Assembly: GCF_029962835.1 (NCBI RefSeq)
Contig: NC_080589.1
Span: forward strand, 23,798,586 to 23,862,585
Source of the DNA: Magnolia sinica
Lineage: Eukaryota; Streptophyta; Magnoliopsida; Magnoliales; Magnoliaceae
Direction: 5' to 3'
DNA: 64,000 nucleotides
This document shows, in pieces, positions 25,501 through 35,873 of this stretch. The notes beneath the pieces are model-generated. The model saw only the letters and a list, made by a program, of their open reading frames with translations, made no database searches and was not told the DNA's origin. The position numbers and the translations under genes were made by a program. The number at the start of each line of letters is the position of its first letter. The first letter of the stretch is position 1.

Positions 25501-28500
25501 TGTAGGGCCCACCATGATGCATGCCCCACATCCAAGCCATTCATCAGACAGCCCCTTAAGTAATGGAAAACCCCAAAAATCGGCCAGATCCAATGCTTAG
25601 GTGTGTGCCCACAGGGATTAGTGCTAATGCATGCCTTAAGCATCTAAAATCACATGTTGGGGCCCACCTGAGTTGGGGAATGGCCTGATTTTGGGTTGTC
25701 CCTTCATCCAGGTCGGGCACACGCATTCAGGGTTCCAGGCCAAAAAGGGAGCCCATCTCAGGTAGACAGCTTGGATTTGCATCAGACATCATGGTGGGCC
25801 CCACAGAGTTTGACATGACTATATTGGATTGGGACCTGACCAAGGCTAGTCCTTTGTGTGTTAAGTCTGGAAGCCCAATCTGGGCAGTTGCCAACCCTAC
25901 TGTGATTGGATAGTGTCTTAAATTGGGAGCAATTCTTGTGAAAGTTCTTTGTAGCTTATGTAATCTCTACACATTGAAGTTTTAGGAACATAGTGGTGTT
26001 TTCTATACGAATATGAACTCCATTCCAAAAACTGAGTTTTGCATATGATATCGAATTAGTCATAGTACTTAAATTCCAATATCTTTCGTTTACTGCAGGC
26101 TATATTAGTCAGTGGAACCGGTTGGGCAAATGCTGCAACGATAGATATTATATATGATATACTGCATATGATGGGCCGGGACGACATACCAATAGGTCTT
26201 GGAAATTTATTTGCATTGGAGCAACAGAATCCATCTTTCACTGCTGTTGGGGACTGCAAGTACATCAAAGCTATCCCACATGGTGCCGGTGGATTTCTTG
26301 ATGCGGATACGCTTTTTGGATTATCCCGTTGTTTGCCCCGTAGCCCTAGAAGGTATAAACTGCTGAACATCCCATACCGCGTTTTGTAAGCTTAACAAAC
26401 GCATTTTCTTTATGGTGGATAGAGGTTTGCGAAGGCAACACGAGCACTCGGCAGTTTGTGATATGCATTTGTGCTGCATCTGTACAAAGCATTGGATGTG
26501 TGCTGCCGAGTAGATGTCGCAACCCATAATCAAGCTGGTCTACTCATCAGGCGAGCTACATTTGAATGAATATGGACTGTTTGGCTGTCTTTTTTCAGTC
26601 TGTTGTTATTGTACACGTGAAGCCACGATGAATTGACCTGCCTTATTTTTTGGGTCATGTCATCTTTGTAATGGATCTCACCAGATGCAAGGCTCAGATG
26701 TCCCACAGATTTGCCTAGTTTAGCATGTGCGATCACATGTTGAGGTGCATATGAGCGCCTCAAAAACAAAAAAGAAAAATTCGTTATCAATATAACTTTG
26801 AAATTGGCATTGTGTTAGTTATTTCCTGGATTTTTCAGCAGAACATATACAGTCAGAGGCTTTTGTCTACCTTTAGGATAATGTTATGACTGTTGATGTT
26901 GTTCTCATGGTAGATCAGTATAAAAATTCCTGCTACTTTTATGATATGTTAGCATTCGCATCAAGGATTAAAAATACCATTGTTAGAAAACATCAGCGAC
27001 CCTGATATGATATGAACTTTTTAGTTGAAGAAGTTAAAAACTCTTGTACTGTTAAAAAAGATAAGAAGGAAATACAGAAATGGAAATAAGCAAATGAATA
27101 CTATAACTATTCCATGTATAGACACATTCTCTGCATAAAATACATGAGAAATGCTCTAGTGCTCCTAGTTGCATCAATTCACTTGGATACTCCAATCGAT
27201 CAATCTGAACCGTTCATTAAGTCCTAAACAAGTTGCATGGGTTACTAAGCAAAAATAGCACCCGTCAGATGATCTTTATCCATAGCCTTCCTCTTTCCGA
27301 GCCATGGATGGGATGGCTAACTAATGATTGCCTAACAAAAGTGATTCTTTAGAATTGTTAGCAATTCATGATCGTCCCTAACAAATAATGGATTAAATCG
27401 TTGGTTGGGCTTATTTTTATGTAAATGATCTCGACCATCCGTACTAAAGGCCATTGATCAAATGGTTAGTATTTTTCAAATTGTGTGATGTTTGTATTAT
27501 AGCCTGTAAAAAGTGTGTTGGACCTAATGAACAGTCTGGATCAATGAATCGGACTGTGCAAGTGTCCCAACGGAACTATGAGCACTATAATTTATAGTGC
27601 TTTGAGAGCATTGGAGTATTGCTCAAAATACATTAGGGTAATACAGTCTTGCTCCTATTCACTTTCATTTACATTTTATGGAGGTTTTAAAAAAAAAAAG
27701 TGGCCTGCATTGATCAAGTTCTAAAGTTTGATGTGACTTTTTTCTGGTTATATTGTATGGAGATGGGTTTACCGTGCTCGACATTCCATGAATTTTCCTT
27801 GTAAAGATTTTTGTGCTGGAATACTGTTTGAAATATGCTTTTAGCCGTATTTTGTACTGGAATCTGTTTGCAGCACATGTATGTGTAAATTTGAGTCTAA
27901 TGAAGGTTTAGAACTCTTTTTACATCGATATGATTCTTCAAAATTTTATGTCTCATTGTGGAGATGCGTCATACTGTTCTTAGAATTCTTGTAATGCCAT
28001 GTTGGTTGAGGGCCTGCTCGGGGGACGAAATCCTGACGTTCGGGTTTTCTGCTGTTCTCCAAGTGTGTTGCAAGCTCAGACAACTCAGCGTGCTTGCCAA
28101 CTAGAGGGAATGGCCCTTACAAAACCAGAAAGCGGGCATTTCTAAACATGAAGAAATAACCACGTTCTGGTTTCACTAAGGGCCTGTTTGGTTTGATGTA
28201 AATTACATGTATTTTCATGCAATTTCTCTCAAATCAGCATTAAATGCATACATCAAACAACATCACATGAGTTTGTAAGTGAAGAAGAGTTGCCCCGAAT
28301 TAGATTTCATGATAATTCGAAGCCAAAGCTTGGTGGGTCCCGCCATGATATATGTGTTATATCCACTCCATCCATTCATTAGTACATATCATTTTAGGGC
28401 ATGGTCCCAAAAATGAGGTAGATCAAGTGGAGCACACTACATAAAATACTGGAGATTTAATGCTAACCATTAAAATGTTCTTCCCATAGTGTGGTCCACT

Positions 28501-31500
28501 TGAGTTTTGGATCTATCTCATTTTTGGAGGCATACTCTAGAATAATCTGGCCAAATGAATGGATGGTGTGGATAAAACATATACATTATGGTGGGACCCA
28601 CAGAGTCCATTTGTTTTCCATACCTAGAAGTTGTTGTCAATGTAATACAACATCCCTTCCACCACGTAATTAATGCTTAAAAAGTGTAAAATACATTGCA
28701 ATTCCCTTGAAATACATTCCAACCAAACAGGCCCTAAGGGCGCTCCGCTAGATATTTAGGATCCATTTTGGGCGAGCAATTTCACAGTCCAAGAGTAGGT
28801 TCTCCACCCTCAGTGAGTGGAAAAGCTTTAGCGAAATCTCATACTACTATGATGACGTACCTTTTATGTAAAGAAAATGACTATAAGATTAAGCAGACCT
28901 GCTTAGTACTATCATTGAGAAAAATAGAATGTGTCATTTCAGTATGTTGTGTTTTATCCTTCAAAAGATTCATGATTCCAACTCTGACAAACCGTCGTGG
29001 GCTCGTGGGCCCCAAATCACGTGGGCCGCCCACTCCGAGTGTGTCCCTACATCCCACGGGCTACCCCACTCGAGCCCAGTGTGAAAATGCCCCTACATTA
29101 ATCACCCTCGGTGAGGAGTCTCGAACACGAGACCTCCCGCTCTGATACCAATTTGATGCAAGACAATTAACCACTTGCTCTAAAAGCTTGAACTGTTAGA
29201 GTATGGCGAATTAATCCCTTTATCTCATAGCCTAGGCCTCATATCTCATGGGTTAGGACCTCGGCCGAACCCCTCTCGTGGGCTCGTGGGCCCCAAATCA
29301 CATGAGCCGCCCACCCCGAGTGCGTCCCCGCATTCCATGGGCTACCCCACTCGAGCCCGCTGTGAAATGCCCCTGCATTATAGGGGGCATGTCTATCCGG
29401 CCAAAAACCAATTCAATACAGTGTTGTAATATAAATATCAGCTCGTGTCAGTCTGTTTCTACCCCTGTTGGTTGAAATTTTTTTAAGCCAAAAAACTAAG
29501 GAAAATAACAGGAAAAAATGGAAAGAACAAGATATTCAAGAATCTATATTCTTTCTTTCTTTTTTATTATTATTATTATTATTTATTTTTAACATGTATA
29601 TAATGATGTATCATACCATTCTTTTATTTGGGTCGTTACTCTTGCTCCAGTGGTACTCTCAGGAGTTTCAACACCTGGTCAAGGGTTTGAGTACCCATAG
29701 GTGGTGAAATTCCACTAGCGTGAGTGTGTGGGTGTGTGTGTGTGAAAAAAAAATAAATAAATAAATAAAAATAAATAAATAATAATAATAATAATAATAA
29801 AATACCATTCTTTTATGATAATGTTGTTTGTCTAAAGTCAACCCAATGGGTCCTAATTGAACAAAAATCAAGGATGATTTGGTAAATTGGTGCCCATTAC
29901 ATTGAAATAAAACAAAATGATGATGAAAACATGAGAAAAAAAACTAGATGGTCACCTTCTTTCCAATTTTTCCATAGTGCCCATTTCGTTTTGATTCATT
30001 GAATCTCACTCAAATCTTTTGTTTTGATCCCTAATATAAGCCTAGATCTAGTCTAAGATGATTTTCTAAGCTTCCTCCATGGTCAAAATGAAACAGAAAA
30101 GGTGAATAAGAGGGGAAAAAATTGGGCCTTTATGGGCACATCATCTTGTATGGGCCATATTGACCCCGTATTGGTGCAGATACACACTCTTTCAACTGAT
30201 ATGGACCGATTTGGCTCTTTTTTTTCTTTTTTTTTTGGTGTATCGTATTAGGACGATGTGGATATGATACAGCCGCATCAGCTGATATGATACTGATATT
30301 CAAATCCATATTTATAATATAATATTCCTATAATATAATTTAATATAGTTATGCTATGGATAATTTGCTTGATAGAGTGGAATGGTGGAAAAAGATTCAT
30401 GTAGCCAATCACAATTAGTTGGGATAAGGCTTTTAGATGATGACGATGTTATGGATAATTCATAGGCATTTGAACTTATAACTTCTCACAAACAGGGGAT
30501 TCCCGCTCCCACTCTTGTCCACTTCAAGCAACTGAAGTGTTAGTTCAAAATGGTGAAGGATAAGACATCCTTAGGCATTTTCTACTCTAAATTAGAATTA
30601 CCAAGCATTCAAGTGGTGTGTTTGGATGCACTATCGGATTGACCTGGAATTAATTAGTCTAATAAAGTGGAAAGAACCAATCTTAGTTCCTTGGCATTGG
30701 CATTGAGGGGTCTGGACTCCAAAATGCGGTGATGTTACTTACAAATGAACCTGGAAGGAAAACAAACTGTGATGTGAGGGCTACTCATGCTACAAACCAT
30801 CATTAGTTATTGACATTTTCCTCTTGATTAAACTGAATATTTGCAATTTCACTCTTGCATCCAAACGCAGCCCTGATATGGTGGCATGACTTCGTCTTCG
30901 AGGAACAATTTCCACATTTTCTTCATGTTGACACATTATTAGAAAGTTATTCCTCTGGTTTTGTAGTTTCCTTCCTGGTATGAGATACTGTTCTGATTGG
31001 ATTATGTACTGGGATTCTATTTCAGGTATACAGCTGAGAACTCTGTGAAATTTGGAGCTCCAAGAGATACTGATCACCCCGAACTTAGACAACCACTAGC
31101 ATTGGAAGTTTGGAAGAATATTTCAAGACAAGTGCATCCAAAACAGAAGATTACTATACTGACTAATGGACCGCTTACTAATTTGGCCAATATTATTCTT
31201 TCAGACAAGGATGCAAGCATGATGATTCAGGTCAGTGAGTTTTCTTGATGGTGTGCTTCTCAGTCTGGGAGATTTTCAGGCATCCCCTATATATGGTCTG
31301 GATTATAATCCCCCATTATTGAACTTTTACTAAAATCTAAACAACCATATCAAGGCAAAATGTCATCAACAAATTCTCACACAAACTTTTGAGAATACTA
31401 GTTGACATCGTATAGCTTTTGCTAGTGAGTAATGAACTAGCAGGCTGTGTATTGGAACCAGAATTCAGATTATCGATATCATTACATGTATCAATAACCA

Positions 31501-33112
31501 GGGGTACAGAAACATGTATCTGTATTGCCGATATTATTTCTGATACATGGAAAAATATTGTTGTCTAGGGGAAACATTGGGAAAAAGGTGGAATTTTTCA
31601 ATGAAACTTCAGGAGATGTTAAAAGACACGTTTACATAGTTAGGAATCAAAATATCCTTTAAAAAATAATAAATAAATAATTTATATATAAAAAAAAAAA
31701 ACAACTATACATAATAAGTTTCCACTTTATAGGGGCTCAACCATGTGTTGTCAAAAGAATAAGTATAAAATAAATAATAAAATTTGTAGCCAATCAATTA
31801 ATTGGCCAACACCATTAATATATAAATTTTCACTTTAATTAATAATGAAGAACTCATATTTTTCAATATAAAAATGAAAAAAAAATAGAATTTCCCCCCC
31901 CCACCCCCCCCCCCCCCCCCAAAAAAAAAAAATCCCTCTCAATGCATGAGAATCATGCATAGACATAGATTTCGATTGCAATCGATGATAACATTTGAAA
32001 AAGAAAATGAAGTTTCTATGGCCTTTTCTTTTTCATTTTTTTTTTCCTTTTACCTTTGAGTTCTAACCCATTTTTGTTTCAAGTTGAGATTTCCCCCCAA
32101 AGCCAAACATTATTCAATAAAAACCAAGAGCGATCAAAATCATGCAAGGAACAAAATTCCAAAAAGAAAAAGAAATTTTGAGATCTTTTGGGTTTTTGGA
32201 AAAAAAAAATCAATTTTTTGGTCAATTTTGCCTATTTACGAATGTTTCCCTAACATTGGGGATATTATCACTTGTATCGATGATAATATCAATGGATTGC
32301 AGATTGTAGGAAACTTTAATAAGGGATTATTCTCAAAGTATCGATAATATTGCTAAGTGTTGCTGATATTATCAAAATATCAAAGATATTTGGAAACTTT
32401 TACACTTCCAGCAGTTTTGGTATCGTTGACATGGCGATACAGATAATATCGGTGTTAATATCGATAATGTCGCCTATATATTGGAACACTGATTGGAACA
32501 TTTCCATACTCTCAGTTGCATTTGGACTTTCTGCATCCACATTAGCTGTCTCAACTGTTCATTAGGTCCATTCCACTCTTCATACAGCCTTGAAAATTTT
32601 ATGCTCATTGGATGATCTAAACCGTATAGTCAATGGATTGCAGAAATTGATGGGCAAGATTGTTCATGAAAAATGGTCCAGTCATGGATGTTTAGGATGA
32701 TCTGTTTGATGTGGTATTTGCACAGTAATGAGAGAAGATTATATTATATCTACTGGATGGAGCAGATAGGTAATGCGAGTGATGACAGGTCAAAATGCAA
32801 CCAAGTGCATGGCAGGTGTATCATTTCTCTTTTCTTGTAAGGAAACACTGAAATGTTCTGTTTAAGGATACTTAGTAAAACTGATTGTGTCTACCGACAA
32901 TTTGCTAACTTTCTGATCATTAGTTATGTGGTATAGAGATAAAGGTGCAGTAACACATTTGCAAATTAGAAGTGCATGTATGGATTTGCACATATTTCAT
33001 CTATCCATGCATCCATGCTATGTAGATCACTACATGAGTACATGTGTACTCAAATACACTAAGGGTATGGCATGTGCAACACACATGGAGAAAGTAGGGG
33101 CAAGACAAGAAA

Positions 33113-33174
<62 letters not shown>

Positions 33175-33210
33175 AAGGATGCAGCAACACCCATGTGCAA
33201 GTTACATATG

Positions 33211-33265
<55 letters not shown>

Positions 33266-35061
33266 CTAACGTGAGCTGGTACAATAGATGTATGGCATGG
33301 ATGTCTCACAGTCATCACCGTGGCCCTAAAACTCCTTCATTGGGCAGTCTCCCTACTACTCTCACTTGAGGCTACACACGAGTAAGCGAAAGTGGCGGGC
33401 TCCTCGCATCACTGAAGCCTCAAGGAAAAAAGTGCCCTCCATTGAAGGGTCAGCCAAAACTCATTTTTAATGGCTCACCCCATGGCTTATTGCAGGGGAA
33501 AAATTGGCCAAAACCTACCCATGTGATATATGGGTATATATACATACATACATCGACATAAATTTAGTATGGGTATGCCTTTTTATATGCAAATATGCAT
33601 GCTTATGTATATCTTAGAACCACTACTGGTGTTTTCAAAATTTAGTGGAATAATTTCATTGCATTTGGGGTTGTTATCTTCCCACATGACCATGTGCATA
33701 CATGTATATCAATCCACTAATCTTTCTATAGATTCTATCTTACATGCATATGTCATATATTTGAGCTATCTGACATGGGTGCGGCATCCGTTTTTGAAGT
33801 GTCCTGGTAAAGATACATCATCATCATCATCATAACCTTAAGTTTGAAGATGTAGTGTGAAATCTCTTTACAAAGAATAGGTTTTTTTTTTTTTTTCCCC
33901 TTCCTTTTTTTCCCCCTCTTTAAATGTCAACTCAAATGTTACATGCTATCCCAATAACAACATTTTCTGTTTGATTGATCCTTTTTGTAGAATGTATATA
34001 TAGTTGGTGGATATATCAATGACAATCACAAACAAAAAGGGAATCTTTTCACTGTTCCTTCGAACAAATATGCAGAGTTCAACATGTTCCTTGACCCTTT
34101 AGCTGCAAAGACGGTCATGGAATCGGAACTCAACATCACACTCATTCCCCTCAACATCCAACGGAGAGTTACTTCTTTTCCAATGATTCTAAAGATGCTG
34201 ACGAGGATGAGCAAGACACCAGAATCCATGTTTGCCCACCGTGTACTGTCAAGGTTACACCATTTACAACAAAAGCACGAAAGATACCAGCACATGGTAA
34301 AGAATCCCAGTTAGCAATTCTACAGTGTGCTGCCAAAGCAGGCATTGTTCCATAATGTCGCTGCCTGAAATGCACATCACAGATATATACTGCATTGACA
34401 TCCTTTTGTCTTGCTTTCTTTCTTGGGTCTTCTGTATGGGTGGAACCTGTGGTTCACTCAGACTGCTAATCCAATGGGCCCACTGTGGATAGACCATGCC
34501 CCAAGAATCTCCTGGATTCAAAGATCATGTGGCCGGCCAGTCTTTACCTTTTTTTCACTGAATGTAGACTGCTGTATCTTTAGCTGTTTAGTTGCAGGCC
34601 AGTGAATGAACGGTTTAGAATTTTACTGATGGAAGGAATTTGGGGGCCACAGTAAGATTATTGGTCTCAACCATTGAACCATGGACTCCACCTATATAGA
34701 CTCCTATTTCTTTAGTCAATCACGTGCTATCATTTATCATTTGCAGGACACTTTCTTGGGAGAAATCCTCGGCGCAGTAATTTTGGCCAACGATCCATTT
34801 CTAGATCCAACCATCCAAGTCAAGCTTGTTACTGTCTTGGCTACTGGTGACATATCAAAAGATGGACAGATTGTGATCAACGATGTCCATGGAAGACCAA
34901 TCAGTATCTTGAAGAGTTTAAACACCAAAGCATATTATCATCACTACGCAACTTTATTAGGTGACAAAACACAGTCTGCTGTGATTGGCAGCTTCGAAGA
35001 TCAGAGAAGAATTTGGAGTACACCAAATAAGACTGACAGCAGGCTATACAAGCGTTTGTAG
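10822..35061 (+). CDS. NSH3: extracellular nucleoside hydrolase with two tandem domains (12 exons)
   Basis: The spliced product is 887 residues, matching the roughly 890 of Arabidopsis NSH3 as I recall it. Residues 1-22 are a hydrophobic signal peptide, so secretion to the apoplast is likely. Domain 1 (about 28-450) has the metal motif DSDIDTDD at 33-40 and AEFNIFGDP with Asp261. Domain 2 (about 497-880) has DMDMSAGD at 503-510 and AEFNMFLDP with Asp716. Family enzymes hydrolyse the N-glycosidic bond of inosine, adenosine or uridine. Exons: 10822-10995, 12349-12528, 12948-13058, 20644-20979, 22649-22825, 22965-23249, 23815-23937, 25185-25382, 26099-26352, 31026-31230, 33991-34296, 34747-35061. 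Every intron is GT-AG, and all are phase 0 except intron 9. The frame is open for 231 bases upstream of the chosen ATG; I prefer 10822 because it exposes the signal peptide. No stop or frameshift interrupts the model. Confidence 0.9.
10996..12348 (+). other. NSH3-type gene intron 1 (1.35 kb)
   Basis: Contains a possible MITE fragment at about 11600-11650 (GGTGGGCCCCACC) and a poly-T tract near 11920. No gene inside. It ends TTGCAG. Confidence 0.7.
12349..12528 (+). CDS. NSH3: NSH3-type gene exon 2
   Basis: Codes residues 59-118, beginning [14 protein letters not shown] and containing [16 protein letters not shown]. Sixty codons, phase 0 at both ends. Followed by a 419-bp intron (12529-12947) with no recognised element. 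Confidence 0.88.
12948..13058 (+). CDS. NSH3: NSH3-type gene exon 3
   Basis: Codes residues 119-155, including [18 protein letters not shown]. Thirty-seven codons, phase 0. The acceptor is CCGACAG and the donor CAG/GTACAA. Confidence 0.87.
13650..14050 (+). mobile_element. possible LTR remnant
   Basis: Starts TGTTAGACTCCATG and contains a strong TATA region (CCTATATAAATGC at about 13873-13885), then AGAGAGTTGATTAATAATG. That layout is common in plant retrotransposon LTRs. No matching second LTR or internal coding region was found. Confidence 0.35.
16468..16543. repeat. (TA)n microsatellite, about 38 units
   Basis: Uninterrupted AT dinucleotides in intron 3 of the NSH3-type gene. The length is likely polymorphic and is prone to sequencing or assembly error. 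Confidence 0.95.
19250..19640 (+). pseudogene. 3' end of a non-LTR retrotransposon (RTE-like), decayed
   Basis: Broken frames recall the C-terminal tail of plant LINE reverse transcriptases: [12 protein letters not shown], then KTWIEVV, then [12 protein letters not shown]. Several stops and frameshifts interrupt it. Only the C-terminal part is present. Confidence 0.5.
19750..20370 (+). mobile_element. probable solo LTR
   Basis: Contains repeated ACTATTTATAGTAAG segments and a promoter-like TATTTAAAGGGGAG at about 20157-20170. It then has TTCGAGAAGTCTCTGTGAAG and a GATTGACCTCATCACGTTCA stretch near its end. This resembles the 3' part of an LTR, but the ends are not defined. Confidence 0.45.
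20644..20979 (+). CDS. NSH3: NSH3-type gene exon 4
   Basis: Codes residues 156-267: [16 protein letters not shown], the HIYVMGGGV strand, a cysteine-rich insert ([10 protein letters not shown], then RQCGDRGN) and [14 protein letters not shown] with the metal-ligand aspartate. 112 codons, phase 0. Confidence 0.92.
20980..22648 (+). other. NSH3-type gene intron 4 (1.67 kb)
   Basis: Holds a complete MITE at 21950-22463 and, at about 21080-21610, sequence rich in GGACCCGG and GGGTCGG words with a C/T homopolymer (21463-21485). The acceptor is AATGTAG. Confidence 0.7.
21950..22463. mobile_element. MITE with perfect 9-bp target duplication in NSH3 intron 4
   Basis: The ends are GGGGTGTGCTCCAGTG and, in reverse complement, GGGGTGTGTTCCAGTG. 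The flanks are TTTATTTAT at both 21941-21949 and 22464-22472. The right cap holds TACCACTG (22417-22424) facing CAGTGGTA (22433-22440). The inner part starts GATGTGGGGCCCACC, a distant relative of the main family core. No open frame of note. Confidence 0.88.
22649..22825 (+). CDS. NSH3: NSH3-type gene exon 5
   Basis: Codes residues 268-326: [17 protein letters not shown] through [12 protein letters not shown]. Fifty-nine codons, phase 0. The next intron is only 139 bp (22826-22964). Confidence 0.92.
22965..23249 (+). CDS. NSH3: NSH3-type gene exon 6
   Basis: Codes residues 327-421: [38 protein letters not shown] and [17 protein letters not shown]. Ninety-five codons, phase 0. The following intron (565 bp, 23250-23814) has ATACATAC repeats but no element. 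Confidence 0.92.
23815..23937 (+). CDS. NSH3: NSH3-type gene exon 7
   Basis: Codes residues 422-462: [20 protein letters not shown] through [11 protein letters not shown]. Forty-one codons, phase 0; the donor is GGT/GTGAGT. Confidence 0.88.
24170..24430. mobile_element. GTGTTTGGATGCAC-type MITE, copy 1
   Basis: It begins GTGTGTTTGGATGCACTATC and ends near GCATAGCCAAATGCAGCC, an imperfect inverted repeat. The interior (TTAGTCCAATAAAGTGG, then TCTGGACTCCAAA) recurs at 30613-30875 in intron 9 of the same gene. Confidence 0.55.
24560..24890. repeat. direct duplication, offset 179 bp
   Basis: GATGGCTAGGATCTTCC occurs at 24626 and again at 24805, in a longer shared context (AAAAGGTCAAAG before it, AGATCCTTGCAA and CTATGAACCAAT after it). 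The copies have diverged by scattered substitutions. Confidence 0.75.
25185..25382 (+). CDS. NSH3: NSH3-type gene exon 8
   Basis: Codes residues 463-528: the linker between the two hydrolase domains and the start of domain 2, [19 protein letters not shown]. In domain 2 the seventh motif position is Gly509 rather than Asp. Sixty-six codons, phase 0. Confidence 0.92.
25383..26098 (+). other. NSH3-type gene intron 8 with a MITE
   Basis: A MITE lies at about 25492-25818. It has GGGCCCACCATGATGCATG on the left and CATCATGGTGGGCCCCACAG on the right. The rest is unique-looking. The acceptor is TACTGCAG. Confidence 0.65.
26099..26352 (+). CDS. NSH3: NSH3-type gene exon 9
   Basis: Codes residues 529-612 plus two bases of 613: [34 protein letters not shown] and [11 protein letters not shown]. 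This exon ends in phase 2, the only such case in the gene. Confidence 0.92.
28180..28734. mobile_element. PIF/Harbinger-like MITE with TAA target duplication
   Basis: The ends GGGCCTGTTTGGTTTG and CCAACCAAACAGGCCC are inverted copies. TAA flanks both (28177-28179 and 28735-28737). The terminal 60 bp on each side share ATGTAAATTACATG and TGCAATTCCCTTG-type sequence. A GTGGGGCCC-core MITE is inserted in the middle. Confidence 0.75.
28331..28605. mobile_element. short GTGGGGCCC-core MITE inside the Harbinger-like MITE
   Basis: The left arm GTGGGTCCCGCCATGATAT mirrors the right arm ATTATGGTGGGACCCAC for about 50 bp. At about 275 bp it is an internally deleted version of the 430-bp core. Confidence 0.7.
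28994..29377 (-). mobile_element. TRIM-like miniature LTR retrotransposon
   Basis: On the minus strand a 221-bp LTR (29377-29157) starts TGCAGGGGCATTT and ends CTTGCA. Six bases on is TGGTATCAGAGC (29150-29139), the usual primer site for initiator-Met tRNA. About 40 bp later a second LTR starts TGTAGGGGCATTT at 29097 and is truncated near 28994. There is no coding region. Confidence 0.75.
29638..29770 (+). mobile_element. tRNA-derived SINE, copy 1
   Basis: An A-box-like CTCCAGTGGTACTC lies near 29645. A B-box GGTTTGAGTACCC lies at 29683-29695. A GTGTG-rich segment and an AAATAAATAA tail follow. Two related copies lie in P4H intron 3. Confidence 0.6.
30360..30450 (+). mobile_element. 3' tail of an RTE-type LINE or derived SINE
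   Basis: GATAGAGTGGAATGGTGG leads to ATTCATGTAGCC, AATTAGTTGGGATAAGGC and a GATGATGACGATG tail. This ending is common in plant RTE LINEs and some SINEs; a reverse-strand counterpart lies at about 49595-49690. Confidence 0.5.
30613..30875. mobile_element. GTGTTTGGATGCAC-type MITE, copy 2
   Basis: It begins GTGTGTTTGGATGCACTATC and ends CTTGCATCCAAACGCAGCCC, an inverted repeat. The interior parallels the copy at 24170-24430. Confidence 0.6.
31026..31230 (+). CDS. NSH3: NSH3-type gene exon 10
   Basis: One base completes Arg613; it then codes 614-681: [32 protein letters not shown] and [14 protein letters not shown]. Acceptor ATTTCAG, donor CAG/GTCAGT. Confidence 0.92.
31231..33990 (+). other. 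NSH3-type gene intron 10 (2.76 kb)
   Basis: No gene. From about 31460 to 32510 the sequence is rich in GATATTATC and ATCGATA words in both orientations, probably a degraded inverted-repeat element. A homopolymer C/A run is at 31894-31931, and GA microsatellites are at 33115-33172 and 33213-33263. The long Arg-Glu open frames over the GA tracts are not genes. Confidence 0.6.
33115..33263. repeat. paired (GA)n microsatellites
   Basis: Two GA runs (33115-33172 and 33213-33263) are separated by about 40 bp that starts GGACAAGGATGCAGC. They lie in intron 10. Confidence 0.95.
33991..34296 (+). CDS. NSH3: NSH3-type gene exon 11
   Basis: Codes residues 682-783: [12 protein letters not shown], the [13 protein letters not shown] metal-ligand segment (Asp716) and a basic helix with [14 protein letters not shown]. 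102 codons, phase 0. Confidence 0.92.
34747..35061 (+). CDS. NSH3: NSH3-type gene exon 12 (terminal)
   Basis: Codes residues 784-887 and [17 protein letters not shown] and, near the end, [18 protein letters not shown]. It follows a 450-bp intron (34297-34746) with acceptor TTTGCAG. Confidence 0.92.
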   Translation, partial: DTFLGEILGAVILANDPFLDPTIQVKLVTVLATGDISKDGQIVINDVHGRPISILKSLNTKAYYHHYATLLGDKTQSAVIGSFEDQRRIWSTPNKTDSRLYKRL

Positions 35062-35190
35062 GTAAAAAGAAAAATCTTAGATTTGTATAATTGATATATT
35101 TTTTTGGGGGGGTCAGCATCCATTTGATCTTGTGGAAATTCCATTTGCATTGCTGTTTTTGCATTAAACAGATATTTGTGGCTTAACCCA

Positions 35191-35196
35191 AATAAA
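35191..35196 (+). terminator. candidate poly(A) signal of the NSH3-type gene
   Basis: AATAAA lies 130 bases after the stop codon. Further AATAAA/GAATAA matches occur near 35231 and 35591, so the actual cleavage site is not fixed. Confidence 0.4.
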
Positions 35197-35873
35197 AGGG
35201 GCCATTGGGAAGTGTACCTCTTTTTCAATATGAATAAGCAGCAGTTTCTAAAACTGCCACCTTTGTACCCAATACTGATATCAACAAATTCAAAAGTGAT
35301 AGTTCAAAGATGGAACTTTTTTCTGTTGTTGTAGCTGAGTCCTCTCGGAAAAAAATGCAGGATCAAAGATGTCTTGAAAAATCCTAGTAGATTGCGGACT
35401 TCTCGGAGAGCCCATGAAATGCAGTGCCAAAAAATGCTTTTACCATGCAAGTGGCACTTGTGTGCGGTGATTAGAACCATAAGAGTTGCTGGGTCTCATG
35501 TGGCTGGAGCTATAGTGCAGGTTTGTTGGGGATTAGGCCAACGTGACCATCCGACCACTGTCTGCAAAAGAATGTTTTGACTCTTGTTGAATAAAAAACA
35601 ACAGTCTACATCAACACTATCACATTGCGACCCACCAAAATCGACGTTGCAAATACATAAATCAGGTGTTGTCATCACGACAAATTCTCTTTGAGTCTTA
35701 AAATTGCACTATCCTTGTAATGGTGTAGCACAAAGGGATGAAATCCTATTCAAATAAAAATTGGTGACCCTAGAATGTTGGATTTATCTGGACCTCAACA
35801 TTGCAACTAGAAGTCTATGTGACCGACCCTTCTTTCATCGATCTAATGAGACCAAATCCATAAAAGCAGACCA

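Larger units (their letters stand above)
26353..31025 (+). other. NSH3-type gene intron 9 (4.7 kb), repeat-rich
   Basis: No gene. Seen: a possible MITE at about 27150-27625 (AATGCTCTAGTGCTCC at one end, GGAACTATGAGCACTAT near the other), a Harbinger-like MITE with a nested MITE (28180-28734), a TRIM (28994-29377), a SINE (29638-29770), an RTE tail (about 30360-30450) and a second GTGTTTGGATGCAC MITE (30613-30875). Confidence 0.65.

Noticed and set aside
33030-33284. Long Arg-Glu and Leu-Ser open frames
   Set aside because: They are translations of GA/CT microsatellites and stay open only because the repeat lacks stop codons.
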